A stretch of DNA of 35,896 nucleotides. Origin: a virus. How positions within the stretch are numbered: the stretch's first letter is position 1; the number at the start of each line of letters is the position of its first letter. Positions 1 to 8,908 of this stretch are shown piece after piece. The notes beneath the pieces were generated by a model. That model saw only the letters and a list, made by a program, of their open reading frames with translations. It was not told the DNA's origin and searched no databases. Made by a program: the position numbers and the translations under genes. The DNA lies in IMG/VR virus record IMGVR_UViG_3300049489_000212, positions 1 through 35,896 of that record. One strand, written 5' to 3'.

Positions 1-1316
1 CCACCGCCCATTAGGGTGCCCGCCACAGTAGCTGCTGCTCCCCCACCGATAAGCCATGGATTAGCTGTCATGAGACCGGCAGCCATGGCTGCAGAGCCGC
101 CCGTCTTCAACAGACCGCTGGCTCCTTTCATGGCGGGGGCGTTCGACACCCCAACACCTAGTACCTTAGACAGCAGATCCTCAATGCTCTCAAGGGCAGT
201 GATGATGTTCTGCTGCTGCTTTTCAGCCGTGGACATGTTGTCCAAATGACGGCTAATGTAGCGCTCCTCACGCTCAGCACGTACACGATTGGTCTCCTGC
301 TGCTGTGTGGAGTAGTTATCCTCGATACCCATCAGCTTGCGGTCAGACTCCTTGGAAGGGTCGTACATTCCTGTACCGCCCTTCTTCTGGTACTGTGCGT
401 TCTGCTGAGCGTACTGGATGTACTGTGTCTGCAGCTCCTCAGGGATGCCACGCATAGTCATCTGAGTCCGAGTCACAGACCCAGGACGAATAGCTCCAGC
501 AAGCAGCGCTGGGTTGGTCAACCCCATCTGCTGGACGGTCTGCTGCATCATGTCCATGGGGCCCTTAACCTGGCCACCGGCTCCGTATACAGAGCCGCCC
601 ATCATGAACATGCGGTTAGCTACTTCTGGGGACATCATCGTCTGCTGGGCAGAGAGAATGTCCTGCATCGGTACGGTGTAGCCAGATGATGCCATGACGC
701 CAGAAGCCTGGCGAGCCATCATCTGTGACGAAACACCAGTCTGTAGCTGGAAGTTGGTAACGGCGTTGATACCACCATCACCAATACGGAACTGGGCGAG
801 GGGGGCACGCTGGTCTAGAGCCTGACGTTGTGTGATGCCGTAGATCTGCTGCGATAGCACGTTCAGCTTATCTGCACCGGAGGCGTACTCACGCCCACGA
901 TCCATACGGCTTTGCACTCCACCACCCATGCCACCGACTGAGCCTAGCAGAGACATGATACCGTAGGCGGTACCAAGGCGAGCTACACCACTACCTCCAC
1001 CACCTCCGAGCATGGCAAACATGCCACCGCCACCACCATCTCCTCCTCCAGAACCGGCAGGAGGAGAAGTGTTAGTGAACCCAGGGTTGTACCCGCTAGA
1101 GCCGCCACCTACTGCACCCGACGCCGCCCCCATCTTGCCGAGATCCTTAGTGATCTCCTTGATGGTCTTGTGCATGGACTTCAACTCATCATGGAGTGCC
1201 TTAACCTGCGTGACATCGACCTTAAGTCCAGCCTTGATGTCACCCATCTTCCTCGTGGCGTTGCCGCCTAGAGGGCTCTCGCTTGATCCTGAGTTGAATG
1301 AGGGGGTATCAGCCAC
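1..1316 (-). CDS. Probable tail tape measure protein, N-terminal part (runs off window)
   Basis: The frame is open from a GTG at 1316 to the window edge (about 438 codons), so the C-terminus is missing. The product starts ADTPSFNSGSSESPLGGN. It then has a Lys-rich helical stretch (about residues 24-60), a Gly-rich linker (about 60-105) and a long Ala/Gly/Met/Gln-rich helical region with hydrophobic patches near the edge. The position directly after the tube and the two-frame chaperone is the classical place of the tape measure, which sets tail length and interacts with the membrane. This is inference from position and composition. No strong Shine-Dalgarno precedes GTG 1316, which follows the stop of the chaperone extension by 2 bases; ATG 1247 is an alternative start. 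Confidence 0.7.
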   Translation of the reverse strand, partial: MADTPSFNSGSSESPLGGNATRKMGDIKAGLKVDVTQVKALHDELKSMHKTIKEITKDLGKMGAASGAVGGGSSGYNPGFTNTSPPAGSGGGDGGGGGMFAMLGGGGGSGVARLGTAYGIMSLLGSVGGMGGGVQSRMDRGREYASGADKLNVLSQQIYGITQRQALDQRAPLAQFRIGDGGINAVTNFQLQTGVSSQMMARQASGVMASSGYTVPMQDILSAQQTMMSPEVANRMFMMGGSVYGAGGQVKGPMDMMQQTVQQMGLTNPALLAGAIRPGSVTRTQMTMRGIPEELQTQYIQYAQQNAQYQKKGGTGMYDPSKESDRKLMGIEDNYSTQQQETNRVRAEREERYISRHLDNMSTAEKQQQNIITALESIEDLLSKVLGVGVSNAPAMKGASGLLKTGGSAAMAAGLMTANPWLIGGGAAATVAGTLMGG

Positions 1317-1318
1317 AG

Positions 1319-1516
1319 TTATCCATTCTGCTTAAGTCGCCAAACAGCCATGTGGTACCAGAACGATCTGATACGTACAGGCATTGATCGTATGTCAGCT
1401 TCTAGTGCAAACCCTTTGTAAACTGTGGCTATCGCTTCGTATTCGTAGTAGATGCTTCTGACGTTAGGCCAGTAGAAGTGAGACCCAGTCCAACGCAATC
1501 GTGAGGTCATTCTCAC
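1319..1516 (-). CDS. Chaperone C-terminal extension, probably made by frameshift
   Basis: This 65-codon frame overlaps the last 53 bases of the upstream chaperone gene in the +1 (equivalently -2) frame and stops 2 bases before the tape measure GTG. Its product contains WPNVRSIYYEYEAIATVYKG and later DIRSMPVRIRSFWYHMAVW, a tyrosine/tryptophan-rich pattern like C-terminal tails of phage baseplate and tail chaperones. Many tailed phages make a short chaperone and a frameshifted longer form just before the tape measure gene. A free start (GTG 1516) has no clear ribosome site, which favours a fusion. No classical -1 XXXYYYZ heptamer is visible; one candidate is GCC TAA C at the first frame's stop. 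Confidence 0.6.
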   Translation of the reverse strand: MRMTSRLRWTGSHFYWPNVRSIYYEYEAIATVYKGFALEADIRSMPVRIRSFWYHMAVWRLKQNG

Positions 1517-2261
1517 AACTGGCGCACTGAGTTTCCACCTCCTCCATCTTAGGCCCTACCTGAACGTCCGATAGGGCAGAAATCAACTTACGTCGATCTC
1601 CTAATGACAGGGCACGGGCCCACTCCAAGCGCTCCTCCATAGACGTGAGCTTTTCGTCAACAACAGCGGAGGCCAGCATGTAGGTATTGATCTCAGCGTC
1701 GTTCTTCGCCTTGACCGTAGCTAGCTGAGCAGACTCACCAGTAGGGAGCTTGAGTAGGATCTCCCCGTGTAGAGTCTCCACGGGGAGAGGCTTTGTGAGG
1801 TCAAAGGGGGGCGGATCAGACGTGAAATCGTCAATCAAGTCGATCTCAATGTCGTTCAATTCACCACACTTCTTGCACGCCACTTTGAATGTCTTAGTAC
1901 GACCGTACGTCACCCGAGTAACCGCCAAGAACAGGATATCCCTGTCGGCAAGGATGAGCTTGTCAATGAGCCCCGGCATCTGAGACACCTTCAAGTCTCC
2001 GATGCTCACGACTGATCGGTTCAACACCTCTGTCATGTACTCGCTGTACCCTAGATCCTTCTTAGCAGCAAAGACTGCAAGGTGCTCTTCATCAGCACCA
2101 GTAAGCTCCCTTACCTGAGCGGACGTGTGCCAGCTGTTGTCTGTTGCATCGTAGAGCCCACGCAACAGCTGTACGTCACCTGACAATGCGTTCTGCATCT
2201 CTGGGGCGTCGTCAGCAATTGCATCGTTCAATGCCGCAGCTTCTTCGCTACTGTTACTCAT
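1464..2261 (-). CDS. T4 gp26/gp51-like baseplate/tail assembly chaperone
   Basis: A 265-residue acidic protein with two CxxC pairs: CKKCGEL near residue 130 and CASCEN near residue 247. Such pairs, with the motif spacing seen here, occur in the T4 baseplate-hub assembly family (gp26/gp51, Pfam T4_baseplate), and proteins of this kind occupy the tail-chaperone slot in several myoviruses. The start is well supported: AAGGAG sits 7 bases before ATG 2261. It lies between the tube and the tape measure and overlaps a second frame that probably extends it. Assignment to the family is by recall of its features, not by alignment. Confidence 0.65.
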   Translation of the reverse strand: MSNSSEEAAALNDAIADDAPEMQNALSGDVQLLRGLYDATDNSWHTSAQVRELTGADEEHLAVFAAKKDLGYSEYMTEVLNRSVVSIGDLKVSQMPGLIDKLILADRDILFLAVTRVTYGRTKTFKVACKKCGELNDIEIDLIDDFTSDPPPFDLTKPLPVETLHGEILLKLPTGESAQLATVKAKNDAEINTYMLASAVVDEKLTSMEERLEWARALSLGDRRKLISALSDVQVGPKMEEVETQCASCENDLTIALDWVSLLLA

Positions 2262-2292
2262 CTAGTTCTCCTTGTTGTGTTTCTTGGGTTTA

Positions 2293-2913
2293 TCAGCCGA
2301 TAGCGGCAAGACGCTGAGTGTCAATGCCGGAGGCTGCGTCGGGGGCCCACTCGATGTGGAAGCCCTCGTGGTTGATCACCATCTGCTGAATCATGATGCT
2401 GGAGTCGCCAGCATTGAGGTCGGTCAGGCTGTACGAGCCTGGCCAGCAGTTGAAGAGCTTGAAGCCCATCTTGGCCTGACCTGCTGGAGTGGGGGCGTTA
2501 GCCGTGTCTCCAGGAGTTGCGTAGGAACCGCTGGATACCGGGTGGTCGAACACCGTAACGACGATGTCGCAACGGTAGTCATTCGCCGCAGAGGTGGAAC
2601 CGCCACCCTGACCGCCCTGGCTCCACGAGTGGAGGAAGGTTTGCCAGTTGTAGAGGCTCTTTTCGTGACCGAAGACGCCCTTGGAGAACGTCACGGGGGC
2701 GAAGTCACTCTGACCGATCATCTTGTGTGGGTGGGTGTTCATTCCGCCCTCACGGTAGGCGATCATCTCGTTCTGGACTGACAGTCCAGACACCACGGCA
2801 AAGCCGAGCTTAGAGATCTCAGAACCGACGTGGGCCTTTAGAGAGTCAGATGGAATGATCTGAACCTGGAACTTGAAGTTCCTTACTGGGTCTGTCTTAC
2901 TTGAACGAGCCAT
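2293..2913 (-). CDS. Tail tube protein, T4 gp19-like
   Basis: 206 residues. The N-terminal RNFKFQVQI strand, then LGFAVVSGLSVQNEMIAYRE, NTHPHKMIGQSDFAPVTFSKG and YNWQTFLHSW match the tube-protein fold (Pfam Phage_T4_gp19), which stacks as hexamer rings to form the inner tube through which DNA passes. The middle holds a Gly/Ser-rich loop (about residues 95-110) and a proline-rich insertion (about 130-145) that make it longer than the T4 protein (163 residues). It follows the sheath gene directly, the usual order in contractile tails. Confidence 0.92.
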   Translation of the reverse strand: MARSSKTDPVRNFKFQVQIIPSDSLKAHVGSEISKLGFAVVSGLSVQNEMIAYREGGMNTHPHKMIGQSDFAPVTFSKGVFGHEKSLYNWQTFLHSWSQGGQGGGSTSAANDYRCDIVVTVFDHPVSSGSYATPGDTANAPTPAGQAKMGFKLFNCWPGSYSLTDLNAGDSSIMIQQMVINHEGFHIEWAPDAASGIDTQRLAAIG

Positions 2914-2941
2914 TAGCTATTCTCCTGTGTGAAGGTAGGTA

Positions 2942-4483
2942 TCAGAGCGAATCGACGGCGTTGCTGCCACCGCTCCACTGGCTGATGTTGATGAGTACGA
3001 ACTCGGCTGGGTACTGCAGGCTGACACCCACGTCAACCCTAAGCTGTCCCTGGTCGATGGATGCCGTGGTGTTGTTGCTTGCGTCACACACAACGAAGAA
3101 GGCTTCGTTAGAACGCTCGCCCTTGAGACCGCCGCTACGCCAGAACTCGTTGAGGAATCCAGCGACCTTGACGTTGACCTCTGTCCACAGGCGTGGGTCG
3201 TTAGCCTCGAACACAGCGAACTCAGTGAGCTGCTTGAGGCTGTACTTGAGGTAGTTCAGGGTACGACGCACGTTGATGAAGCGGTCAGGGTTGGCCTTCT
3301 GCAGGGTGCGAGCCCCGTCTACTGTCACTCCTGCACCAGCTACCGTCTTGAACGTGTTGACCGGGGTCTGGGAGTTGTACAGGGTGCCAACCTGAGCCGT
3401 GGTGAGCTTCACAGTGGGGGCGAGGGCACCACGGATGTCGGCTGCGTAGCCAGCGGGGGCCTTTGCAACACTGCGCTCTACCTCGGTACGCACGTACAGA
3501 CCGGCGAGAGCACCACCAGGGTAGGTGGCACGAATGGCCCCCACGCCAGACTTGGCAGGGTCTACCATGAGCAGCGCCGGTGCGTAGGTAGCAGCGTAGC
3601 TGGAGTTACCGATACCGGAGTACGCAGCAACCGTAGTCTGGATGTCGGCAAACGTAACGTCGTTGACGTCCGGGTCCAGGATGACGAAGCTGTCACCACG
3701 GGTGGACGCCTTGGTCACGAGCGCTCCCGTTACGGTAGCACCGTTCTGCCCAACAGCGTTGAGGATCAAGTTACCAGGCACCAAGTCAATGGAGTTGAAC
3801 GCTGTCGTGTAGTCAGCGTCCACCACGGACGGAGACGTGCCACCTACTAGGTTAGTCGTAGCAGCAACCTGGTATACAGCGTCCACGTGGTACGGGTGGT
3901 TGCCTGGGTTGACATTGGATACCTTGACGAAAGTGGAATAGGTGTTGACAACGCTCTCCACGTAGCGGTTGGCCGTGTTGTCCGGGGACACATCGGTCCA
4001 GCGCTCGACCTCTACACCGTTGAGAAGGACAACGAAGTCGAAGGTGGGGAAGTTAGTAGCCGTGGCGACACTAGAGCCAGCCAGCGTCTTCACGGACAGC
4101 TTGTTACCCCATAGACCAGGTGACGAAGCAGTAACGGTCATGAGGTCCTGAGCCACACCGGCCGCACCAGTAGCCAGCGGGTACCACTTGACGGCAGCAG
4201 CGGTCTGGGCGGATACCGCAGTGGAGCTAACGACACGAGTGACGTAGGCGTTACGGCCCCCGTTGGCGAAGAAGTGGTACACGGCGTAGCCGAGATCGTA
4301 GTTGTCGTTCAAGTCTCCGAAGAGCGACTTGTAGGTTGTCCAGTCGGACACCTTGGTAGCAACTGTGGGACCACGGTCAGCCGTTCCCCAGAAAGCTGCC
4401 GACGCTACGCCACCAGTGGTGGGAACAAGCGAAGTGAGTGGTGACTCGGTTACGTAGACACCTGGGTTTGTGTATGCGGTCAT
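2942..4483 (-). CDS. Contractile tail sheath protein
   Basis: 513 residues. The N-terminus MTAYTNPGVYVTESPLTSLV carries the PGVYVxE signature of phage sheath proteins. The C-terminal third has YLKYSLKQLTEFAVFEAND followed by LWTEVNVKVAGFLNEFWRSG and ends in a strand-rich tail, the conserved sheath core (Pfam Phage_sheath_1 and its C-terminal domain). The middle contains variable surface domains. The ATG follows the upstream stop directly (TAA-ATG) with GAGGAG inside the end of the upstream gene, so translation is likely coupled. Subunits of this protein contract to drive the tube through the host envelope. Confidence 0.96.
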   Translation of the reverse strand: MTAYTNPGVYVTESPLTSLVPTTGGVASAAFWGTADRGPTVATKVSDWTTYKSLFGDLNDNYDLGYAVYHFFANGGRNAYVTRVVSSTAVSAQTAAAVKWYPLATGAAGVAQDLMTVTASSPGLWGNKLSVKTLAGSSVATATNFPTFDFVVLLNGVEVERWTDVSPDNTANRYVESVVNTYSTFVKVSNVNPGNHPYHVDAVYQVAATTNLVGGTSPSVVDADYTTAFNSIDLVPGNLILNAVGQNGATVTGALVTKASTRGDSFVILDPDVNDVTFADIQTTVAAYSGIGNSSYAATYAPALLMVDPAKSGVGAIRATYPGGALAGLYVRTEVERSVAKAPAGYAADIRGALAPTVKLTTAQVGTLYNSQTPVNTFKTVAGAGVTVDGARTLQKANPDRFINVRRTLNYLKYSLKQLTEFAVFEANDPRLWTEVNVKVAGFLNEFWRSGGLKGERSNEAFFVVCDASNNTTASIDQGQLRVDVGVSLQYPAEFVLINISQWSGGSNAVDSL

Positions 4484-5185
4484 TTAAAACTCCTCAGAGA
4501 ATGAGCTAGATAGGACAGTGGATGACGAGTCTGTGTAATTGGATAGTGTTCCCTCGACAGTGAGGACTCTTTCTAGACCAATGAGATCGGATGCTGGTAT
4601 CTCTGCAGACATAGAGAGCGTGTAAACCTTGCGGAAGATCCGCTTCTTATACCCTGCTTCCCCGTCAAGGATATCAGTTCCGTTCCAGTTTAGTAGGTCT
4701 AAACGCCGAATGGTACCGTCTTCTGGTACTTCAATAAAGCCTCTCCTAAATGGAGTAACTCTACGAAGCATTAGGGCTGTAAGTGCCCTATCGTCCTGCG
4801 CACTTCTTGTGTAAGTAGTGACTTGGTACAGTAGGTTTACAGGAACGAACGATTCAGTCGCCAAGAACCCACCATCTGCCACTTCGGCAGCAAGGTCGGC
4901 TGGGGACATGAGCGATGGGTAGTAGTCGAGAGTGTTGTAGAGAGCCTGCTGCTCTGGAGTGAGACCGACACTGGAGGACACGTAGTAGTTCTGCTCTGAG
5001 TGCTGACGGTCTGTAGCGTGGTTGATGTCCAGTAGTTCGATGGTAGCGAAGGGGTATACCTTCTCCGTGTCCTTCTCTGGGTGGCGGTAGAACACCTGGA
5101 CCTTGCGCCCCGTGGACACCTCCATCTGGGACAGACGGGTCTTCAAAGCAGCGTCTTCGGCAAAGAGGAACCCTGGGTTAGGCAA
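4484..5185 (-). CDS. Probable tail terminator/completion protein
   Basis: About 233 residues, directly upstream of the sheath gene. The fold reads as alternating strands (KVYPFATIELLDINHATDRQ, VPVNLLYQVTTYTR) with a helix SAQDDRALTALMLRRVTP, a pattern typical of tail terminator and neck proteins that cap the tail tube; this is inference from layout and pattern. The start is uncertain: TTG 5185 lies 7 bases after AAGGAG, while TTG 5191 lies only 1 base after it, so 5185 is preferred. It overlaps the end of the upstream gene by 8 bases. Confidence 0.6.
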   Translation of the reverse strand: MPNPGFLFAEDAALKTRLSQMEVSTGRKVQVFYRHPEKDTEKVYPFATIELLDINHATDRQHSEQNYYVSSSVGLTPEQQALYNTLDYYPSLMSPADLAAEVADGGFLATESFVPVNLLYQVTTYTRSAQDDRALTALMLRRVTPFRRGFIEVPEDGTIRRLDLLNWNGTDILDGEAGYKKRIFRKVYTLSMSAEIPASDLIGLERVLTVEGTLSNYTDSSSTVLSSSFSEEF

Positions 5186-5588
5186 GACCAAGCTCCTTCT
5201 CTAGTATCTGCTGAATGAGCTTCCCTGCACGGTCTTCCATACGGATGGCAACTTTGCGAGTAACCGACTGGGGGGCGGAGCCCATTTCACGACCGTACTC
5301 AAGAGACTTCATGGTCTTGATGTCTTCCTCGGTACCTGAGAAGAAGAACCCGAACCCGTCTACATCCCACTCAACACTGAGCTTGTCTGCGTAGGGGGCC
5401 CAGTCTGGGTACTCCAGAGCGGCTTCACGTAGGGCATCCGTCATGTAAGACGAAGCCGAAGTAACCGCTTCCCCCAAGTACGAGTCTGCGTTAGAGATGA
5501 AGTCAGACACAGCATTGACGACAACGGGGGTACCAGAGATCCAGCCGGAACCCGAAGGAGAGATAGATTGTGGAAGAGCATTGATCAT
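5178..5588 (-). CDS. Hypothetical neck-region structural protein
   Basis: 136 residues from ATG 5588, chosen because GAGGAG lies 5-6 bases upstream; an upstream in-frame ATG (5627) adds 13 residues without a ribosome site. The first 60 residues are Ser/Gly/Ala-rich, followed by an acidic aromatic strand region (VEWDVDGFGFFFSG) and a basic amphipathic C-terminal helix. Its place between neck and tail-terminator genes suggests a head-to-tail joining protein. I do not recognise the family. Confidence 0.6.
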   Translation of the reverse strand: MINALPQSISPSGSGWISGTPVVVNAVSDFISNADSYLGEAVTSASSYMTDALREAALEYPDWAPYADKLSVEWDVDGFGFFFSGTEEDIKTMKSLEYGREMGSAPQSVTRKVAIRMEDRAGKLIQQILEKELGLA

Positions 5589-5671
5589 GCTCACTCCTCG
5601 GGTTCTAGGCGTTGATAAGTCTGGCATTCAGTACCCGAGCGCATTACGGATACCCACATATCTTACACCAC

Positions 5672-6199
5672 TTAGGGGAGCGTAGCAGGCCAAGGGAGGT
5701 TAAGGTCTGGAGAATACACGGGGGGGACATCGAGTACAAGCTCCTGATCTAGGAACACTTCTACTCCTTCCACAGCCACAATGACCTCACCACGTAGACG
5801 CCCTCTAGCCTTGTATCGATACACGTTGTAATACCTATCGTCATACAGGAACATATCGTTCAGGTGGGGGCGATACTCTTCTGGATCTTCGATGCCAGCA
5901 TCTACCAAGTCCTTGAACAGCATAGTAATACGAACGTTCTGGGTAGGCTGACGTCCTTCTTCGATAGCTCTAGATTCGTCCTCTACTTCTTCCACGTATA
6001 TGGTAGGTAGCGGAACTGCGGTTCTGTACTTCCTACCGGCCCCTGTCAGGTTACCCTCGTCGTACACATCGTCGTAAGTGCTGCCTCCTACCTCATCGAA
6101 GGGAATCAGCTCGTACCAGTAGATGGTCTCTCCAGCTTGGCTATGGTGATGTCTGATGTGCTTATTGATGAGGCTCAGCTCTCTCTGTACATCAACCAT
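5672..6199 (-). CDS. Hypothetical head-tail connector-like protein
   Basis: 175 residues, starting MVDVQRELSLINKHIRHHHS. It is acidic in the middle (VEEVEDESRAIEEG) and strand-rich at the end (YYNVYRYKARGRLRGEVIV). Proteins of this size between the portal/capsid block and the sheath usually form the neck (adaptor, stopper). No specific domain was recognised. The ATG begins 2 bases after the upstream stop with only a weak ribosome site, so coupled translation is likely. Confidence 0.6.
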   Translation of the reverse strand: MVDVQRELSLINKHIRHHHSQAGETIYWYELIPFDEVGGSTYDDVYDEGNLTGAGRKYRTAVPLPTIYVEEVEDESRAIEEGRQPTQNVRITMLFKDLVDAGIEDPEEYRPHLNDMFLYDDRYYNVYRYKARGRLRGEVIVAVEGVEVFLDQELVLDVPPVYSPDLNLPWPATLP

Positions 6200-6201
6200 G
6201 A

Positions 6202-7023
6202 TCAGTAGTACCCTGCTCCAGGACCTGGATAGTAGGAGGCGTTAGAGTACCCTTCGGGGGGCGGTCCATCTACGTAGACGTCTTCACGAAGATCGTCCCC
6301 AGTCTCTTCGATGCTAATGACGCCATCATCAATCTCCGGCCACAGTCTCTCAAACGGGCCGTAGTCACCGATCTCACGCTCCTTGTAGAGAGGGACGAGA
6401 CGGTTGGTGAGCTTGCTGCGGCGGCGGAGAGTGAGTACCTCAATGCGGTCTAGCCCAATGTTGAGAGCCTGAGCCAAGCGCTTGTACTCGTCTTCCCAGT
6501 ACTGCAGCAGACTCTGCACCATGCGGAAACGCTGCGAGGCTGGAATGTGCACGGACTCGCTTGTAATTACATCGATGTCACGAGAGTACTCGCTGAGTAG
6601 CCCCCAGAGCGCCTGCACAATGGTGTTGATACCGATGACCTTAACTACTGCTGGGGCTAGGTTGTTGAGCGACACGTTGAGGTTGTGCATATGCAAGTCA
6701 ATGGCCATGTCAGCGTAGAAGTCCAAGTCAGCAGGGGTCAACCACTCGTAGTGGGACCCCTCTACGAGGATGTCATCTACACCTGTGGGGGACGCTACCA
6801 AGCGCAGGTAGCCGCCACGTTCATCTACTGAGTAGTCAGTACCTACTGTCAGCTCAGTGGGGGTACCAGCTGTCACCGTGGCTACCCAGAGTGAAGCTGA
6901 ATCGATGTTGGTCTGCCCAAGTTGATAGGTGCGCCCAGCTGGGGTGAAGCTGACCTGAAAGAACTTGGGGAAGTCTCTTAGGTAGTTGCGGGCTACATCT
7001 ACAATGTCTGATTTTGTGGTCAC
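6202..7023 (-). CDS. Hypothetical neck/adaptor structural protein
   Basis: 273 residues from GTG 7023, which follows CAGGAG at good spacing. The N-terminal region contains a short beta-rich part (GTDYSVDERGGYLRLV), the middle is a long helical region (residues about 105-210) and the tail is acidic then Pro/Gly/Tyr-rich (ASYYPGPGAGYY). It sits after the collar-fibre block and before other neck genes. Function is inferred only from position. Confidence 0.6.
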   Translation of the reverse strand: MTTKSDIVDVARNYLRDFPKFFQVSFTPAGRTYQLGQTNIDSASLWVATVTAGTPTELTVGTDYSVDERGGYLRLVASPTGVDDILVEGSHYEWLTPADLDFYADMAIDLHMHNLNVSLNNLAPAVVKVIGINTIVQALWGLLSEYSRDIDVITSESVHIPASQRFRMVQSLLQYWEDEYKRLAQALNIGLDRIEVLTLRRRSKLTNRLVPLYKEREIGDYGPFERLWPEIDDGVISIEETGDDLREDVYVDGPPPEGYSNASYYPGPGAGYY

Positions 7024-7029
7024 TATAGG

Positions 7030-7164
7030 TCACTCCTGTGCAGCGGCAGCTTGGTACTCAGACAGATTGACAGCTCCCTGCTTCTTTCTAAGGGGGGCAG
7101 ACATGTGAAAGCGCTTTGCCATAACGTCAACCAGAGAAAGAGCAGTGGCCAAAGGGGGCAGCAT
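7030..7164 (-). CDS. Small hypothetical protein, 44 residues
   Basis: ATG 7164 overlaps the TGA of the collar-fibre gene (TGATG) and the frame ends at 7030, just before the next gene's ribosome site. The product is MLPPLATALSLVDVMAKRFH followed by a basic and then Ala/Gln-rich end. Tight stop/start coupling on both sides is the main support. No domain is recognised. Confidence 0.55.
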   Translation of the reverse strand: MLPPLATALSLVDVMAKRFHMSAPLRKKQGAVNLSEYQAAAAQE

Positions 7165-8597
7165 CACAGCGCCCTGAACACGTAGCGGGCCTTCTTGGAG
7201 GCGGGGATGTTGGTGTGAGATGTACCTGACCCCACTAGACTTGTAGTAGCCGCTGAGGAGGAGCCAGTGTTTGGAGTGGACACAGGGCCAGTAGTTCCTG
7301 AGAAGGGGCCCACGGTGATGCTGTGGTCGTGCAGTCCCTCACCCGTGGTGGAACCGCTTACTACTAGCTGGCCTAGCTGCGAAATAGCCATACCTCCGCC
7401 GAAGTAGTACTCACCTGTGTCCCCTCCCACCGTCTTCCACACACGGATAACACCATCGTTAGTGGTGTAGTACCCGGTTGCGTAGTTAGTGGAGTTGTAT
7501 GTAGGCTCACGAAGCATAGGGTTACGACCGCCTACTCCGACAACGGCTAGCGTTCCTGGGCCGTGGGAGTGTGAACCATTGGTAGAAGTGGTGTGAGGAC
7601 CATGGGTGTGGTCGTTAGTGTGCGTGTGAGGGATGGGGTGCGAGTGTGCCATCGTGTGGTCATGAGACGGCATGTTAGCTGTGGTTAGCGTGATGTTGTC
7701 CTGACCGACAGTAGCGCCAGCGTCGGTAGGCACAGCTGCCCCCCTGATGAACAGGTCACGGTAGTCAGGGGTACCGAAGGTAGTAGTGCCGTTGCCACCG
7801 TAGTCGGTGCCGTAAGCAGCAAACAGCTCTGGATAGGTAGCTACGCTAAGGACCTCTCCTACGGCGTCTCTAAAGCCCTGGGGGAGGGCTCCCTTTCCAG
7901 GCCAGATTCCTACCATTCCTACCGGCCAGAAGGGGCCACCTGCTGCGGGGATACGAACTAACTCTTGCCATCCATCTGAACTCTTTACGTACAGGCCTGA
8001 GCGTACGTCACCAGAGGGGGCGGGGTCGGTCAGGAATAGGTTACCCTTATCTCCCGTGCCTGCACCTGGGACAGCGGCCCCTTGCCAGAGGACAGTAGAT
8101 GTGAGCATGACACGCTTGTCAAGGATGTCAGCTTCATTTACTGCAGCTCCCCCATCACGGAACACAGCAGCCAGTACGACATCGGTATCAAAGTCGATGT
8201 TGGCAGATGGACTGTAGCTGCCAGTCAGCAGCTGACGGGAAGCTGGGAAGAGAGGATTGGTAGAGCTATTAGCTCCAGCTACGACGACGAGAGAAGCAGT
8301 AGATCCGCTGATTCTGGCTACTATGAGATCGAACCTGTAGTTGGCGGGGGCGCTTGGAAGTCCCAGACTAGGGCTGGCAGATAGGGCGTACGGTACGCCC
8401 TTGAGCACGACGATACCAGAGGCTACCGCTACGTCAGTAGCGTTGTTGTTTGCAGTGACAGCGGCCCCAGAGAGGACACCAGAACGGCTGGAGTTACCCA
8501 GAATGGAGAAGTCAACAGAGTCGGGCTCAGCTTGGTCTAGAGCCGTGAACTTGTTACCGCCAGTGGTGTTACCAGCGTTCGGAATTAGGAATGACAC
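7164..8597 (-). CDS. Tail fibre/spike with tail-collar domain and HxH metal clusters
   Basis: 477 residues from GTG 8597 with GGGAGG upstream. Residues 1-170 are a repetitive beta region. Around residues 225-300 is a tail-collar domain (MVGIWPGKGALPQGFRDAVG, then TTTFGTPDYRDLFIRGA). From about residue 313 comes a dense run of HxH motifs (SHDHTMAHSHPIPHTHTNDH), and more HDH near the C-terminus. In T4 gp12 and gp37, HxH motifs bind Zn or Fe and lock the trimeric tip. This protein therefore probably forms a trimeric fibre that contacts the host surface or closes the baseplate. Metal binding here is inference. Confidence 0.85.
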   Translation of the reverse strand: MSFLIPNAGNTTGGNKFTALDQAEPDSVDFSILGNSSRSGVLSGAAVTANNNATDVAVASGIVVLKGVPYALSASPSLGLPSAPANYRFDLIVARISGSTASLVVVAGANSSTNPLFPASRQLLTGSYSPSANIDFDTDVVLAAVFRDGGAAVNEADILDKRVMLTSTVLWQGAAVPGAGTGDKGNLFLTDPAPSGDVRSGLYVKSSDGWQELVRIPAAGGPFWPVGMVGIWPGKGALPQGFRDAVGEVLSVATYPELFAAYGTDYGGNGTTTFGTPDYRDLFIRGAAVPTDAGATVGQDNITLTTANMPSHDHTMAHSHPIPHTHTNDHTHGPHTTSTNGSHSHGPGTLAVVGVGGRNPMLREPTYNSTNYATGYYTTNDGVIRVWKTVGGDTGEYYFGGGMAISQLGQLVVSGSTTGEGLHDHSITVGPFSGTTGPVSTPNTGSSSAATTSLVGSGTSHTNIPASKKARYVFRAL

Positions 8598-8631
8598 TGG
8601 GCCTCCCTAGGGGCGCTGTCGTTTGCGAATG

Positions 8632-8883
8632 TTACTTGCTGAACCAGTCGTAGGCGTCTGCGGGAAGGTTGTACTTCTTACCTTCGATGAAGTCGTAACG
8701 CTTCGAACCGTAGAACGCAGTCCAGGTGTTGGGGGCGGTGAAAGACTTAGTAGCAGGCGCTACCTCTACCTCTTCAACCTCAAGAACAGGAGCTTCTGCT
8801 TCCTCTTCTACAGCTACCTCGACCTCGACAGCCTCGGTCTCTTCTTCGACCTCAACGGCCTTGGGTGTGGTGGCACGTGCCAT
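8632..8883 (-). CDS. Small acidic protein with C-terminal basic domain
   Basis: 83 residues from ATG 8883, preceded by CAGGAG; an upstream ATG adds 13 residues without a ribosome site. The first 50 residues are almost only Glu, Val and Ala. The C-terminus FYGSKRYDFIEGKKYNLPAD resembles a short KRYDF-x-G-K-x-Y module common in small phage proteins next to capsid genes. It is separated from the capsid gene by a hairpin. Role unknown; a capsid-associated function is a guess from position. Confidence 0.65.
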   Translation of the reverse strand: MARATTPKAVEVEEETEAVEVEVAVEEEAEAPVLEVEEVEVAPATKSFTAPNTWTAFYGSKRYDFIEGKKYNLPADAYDWFSK

Positions 8884-8908
8884 GTGATTTCTCCTGTGTA
8901 CTTGAACA

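Noticed and set aside
246-689. 147-codon plus-strand ORF
   Set aside because: Antisense to the open tape measure frame that runs through the left edge.
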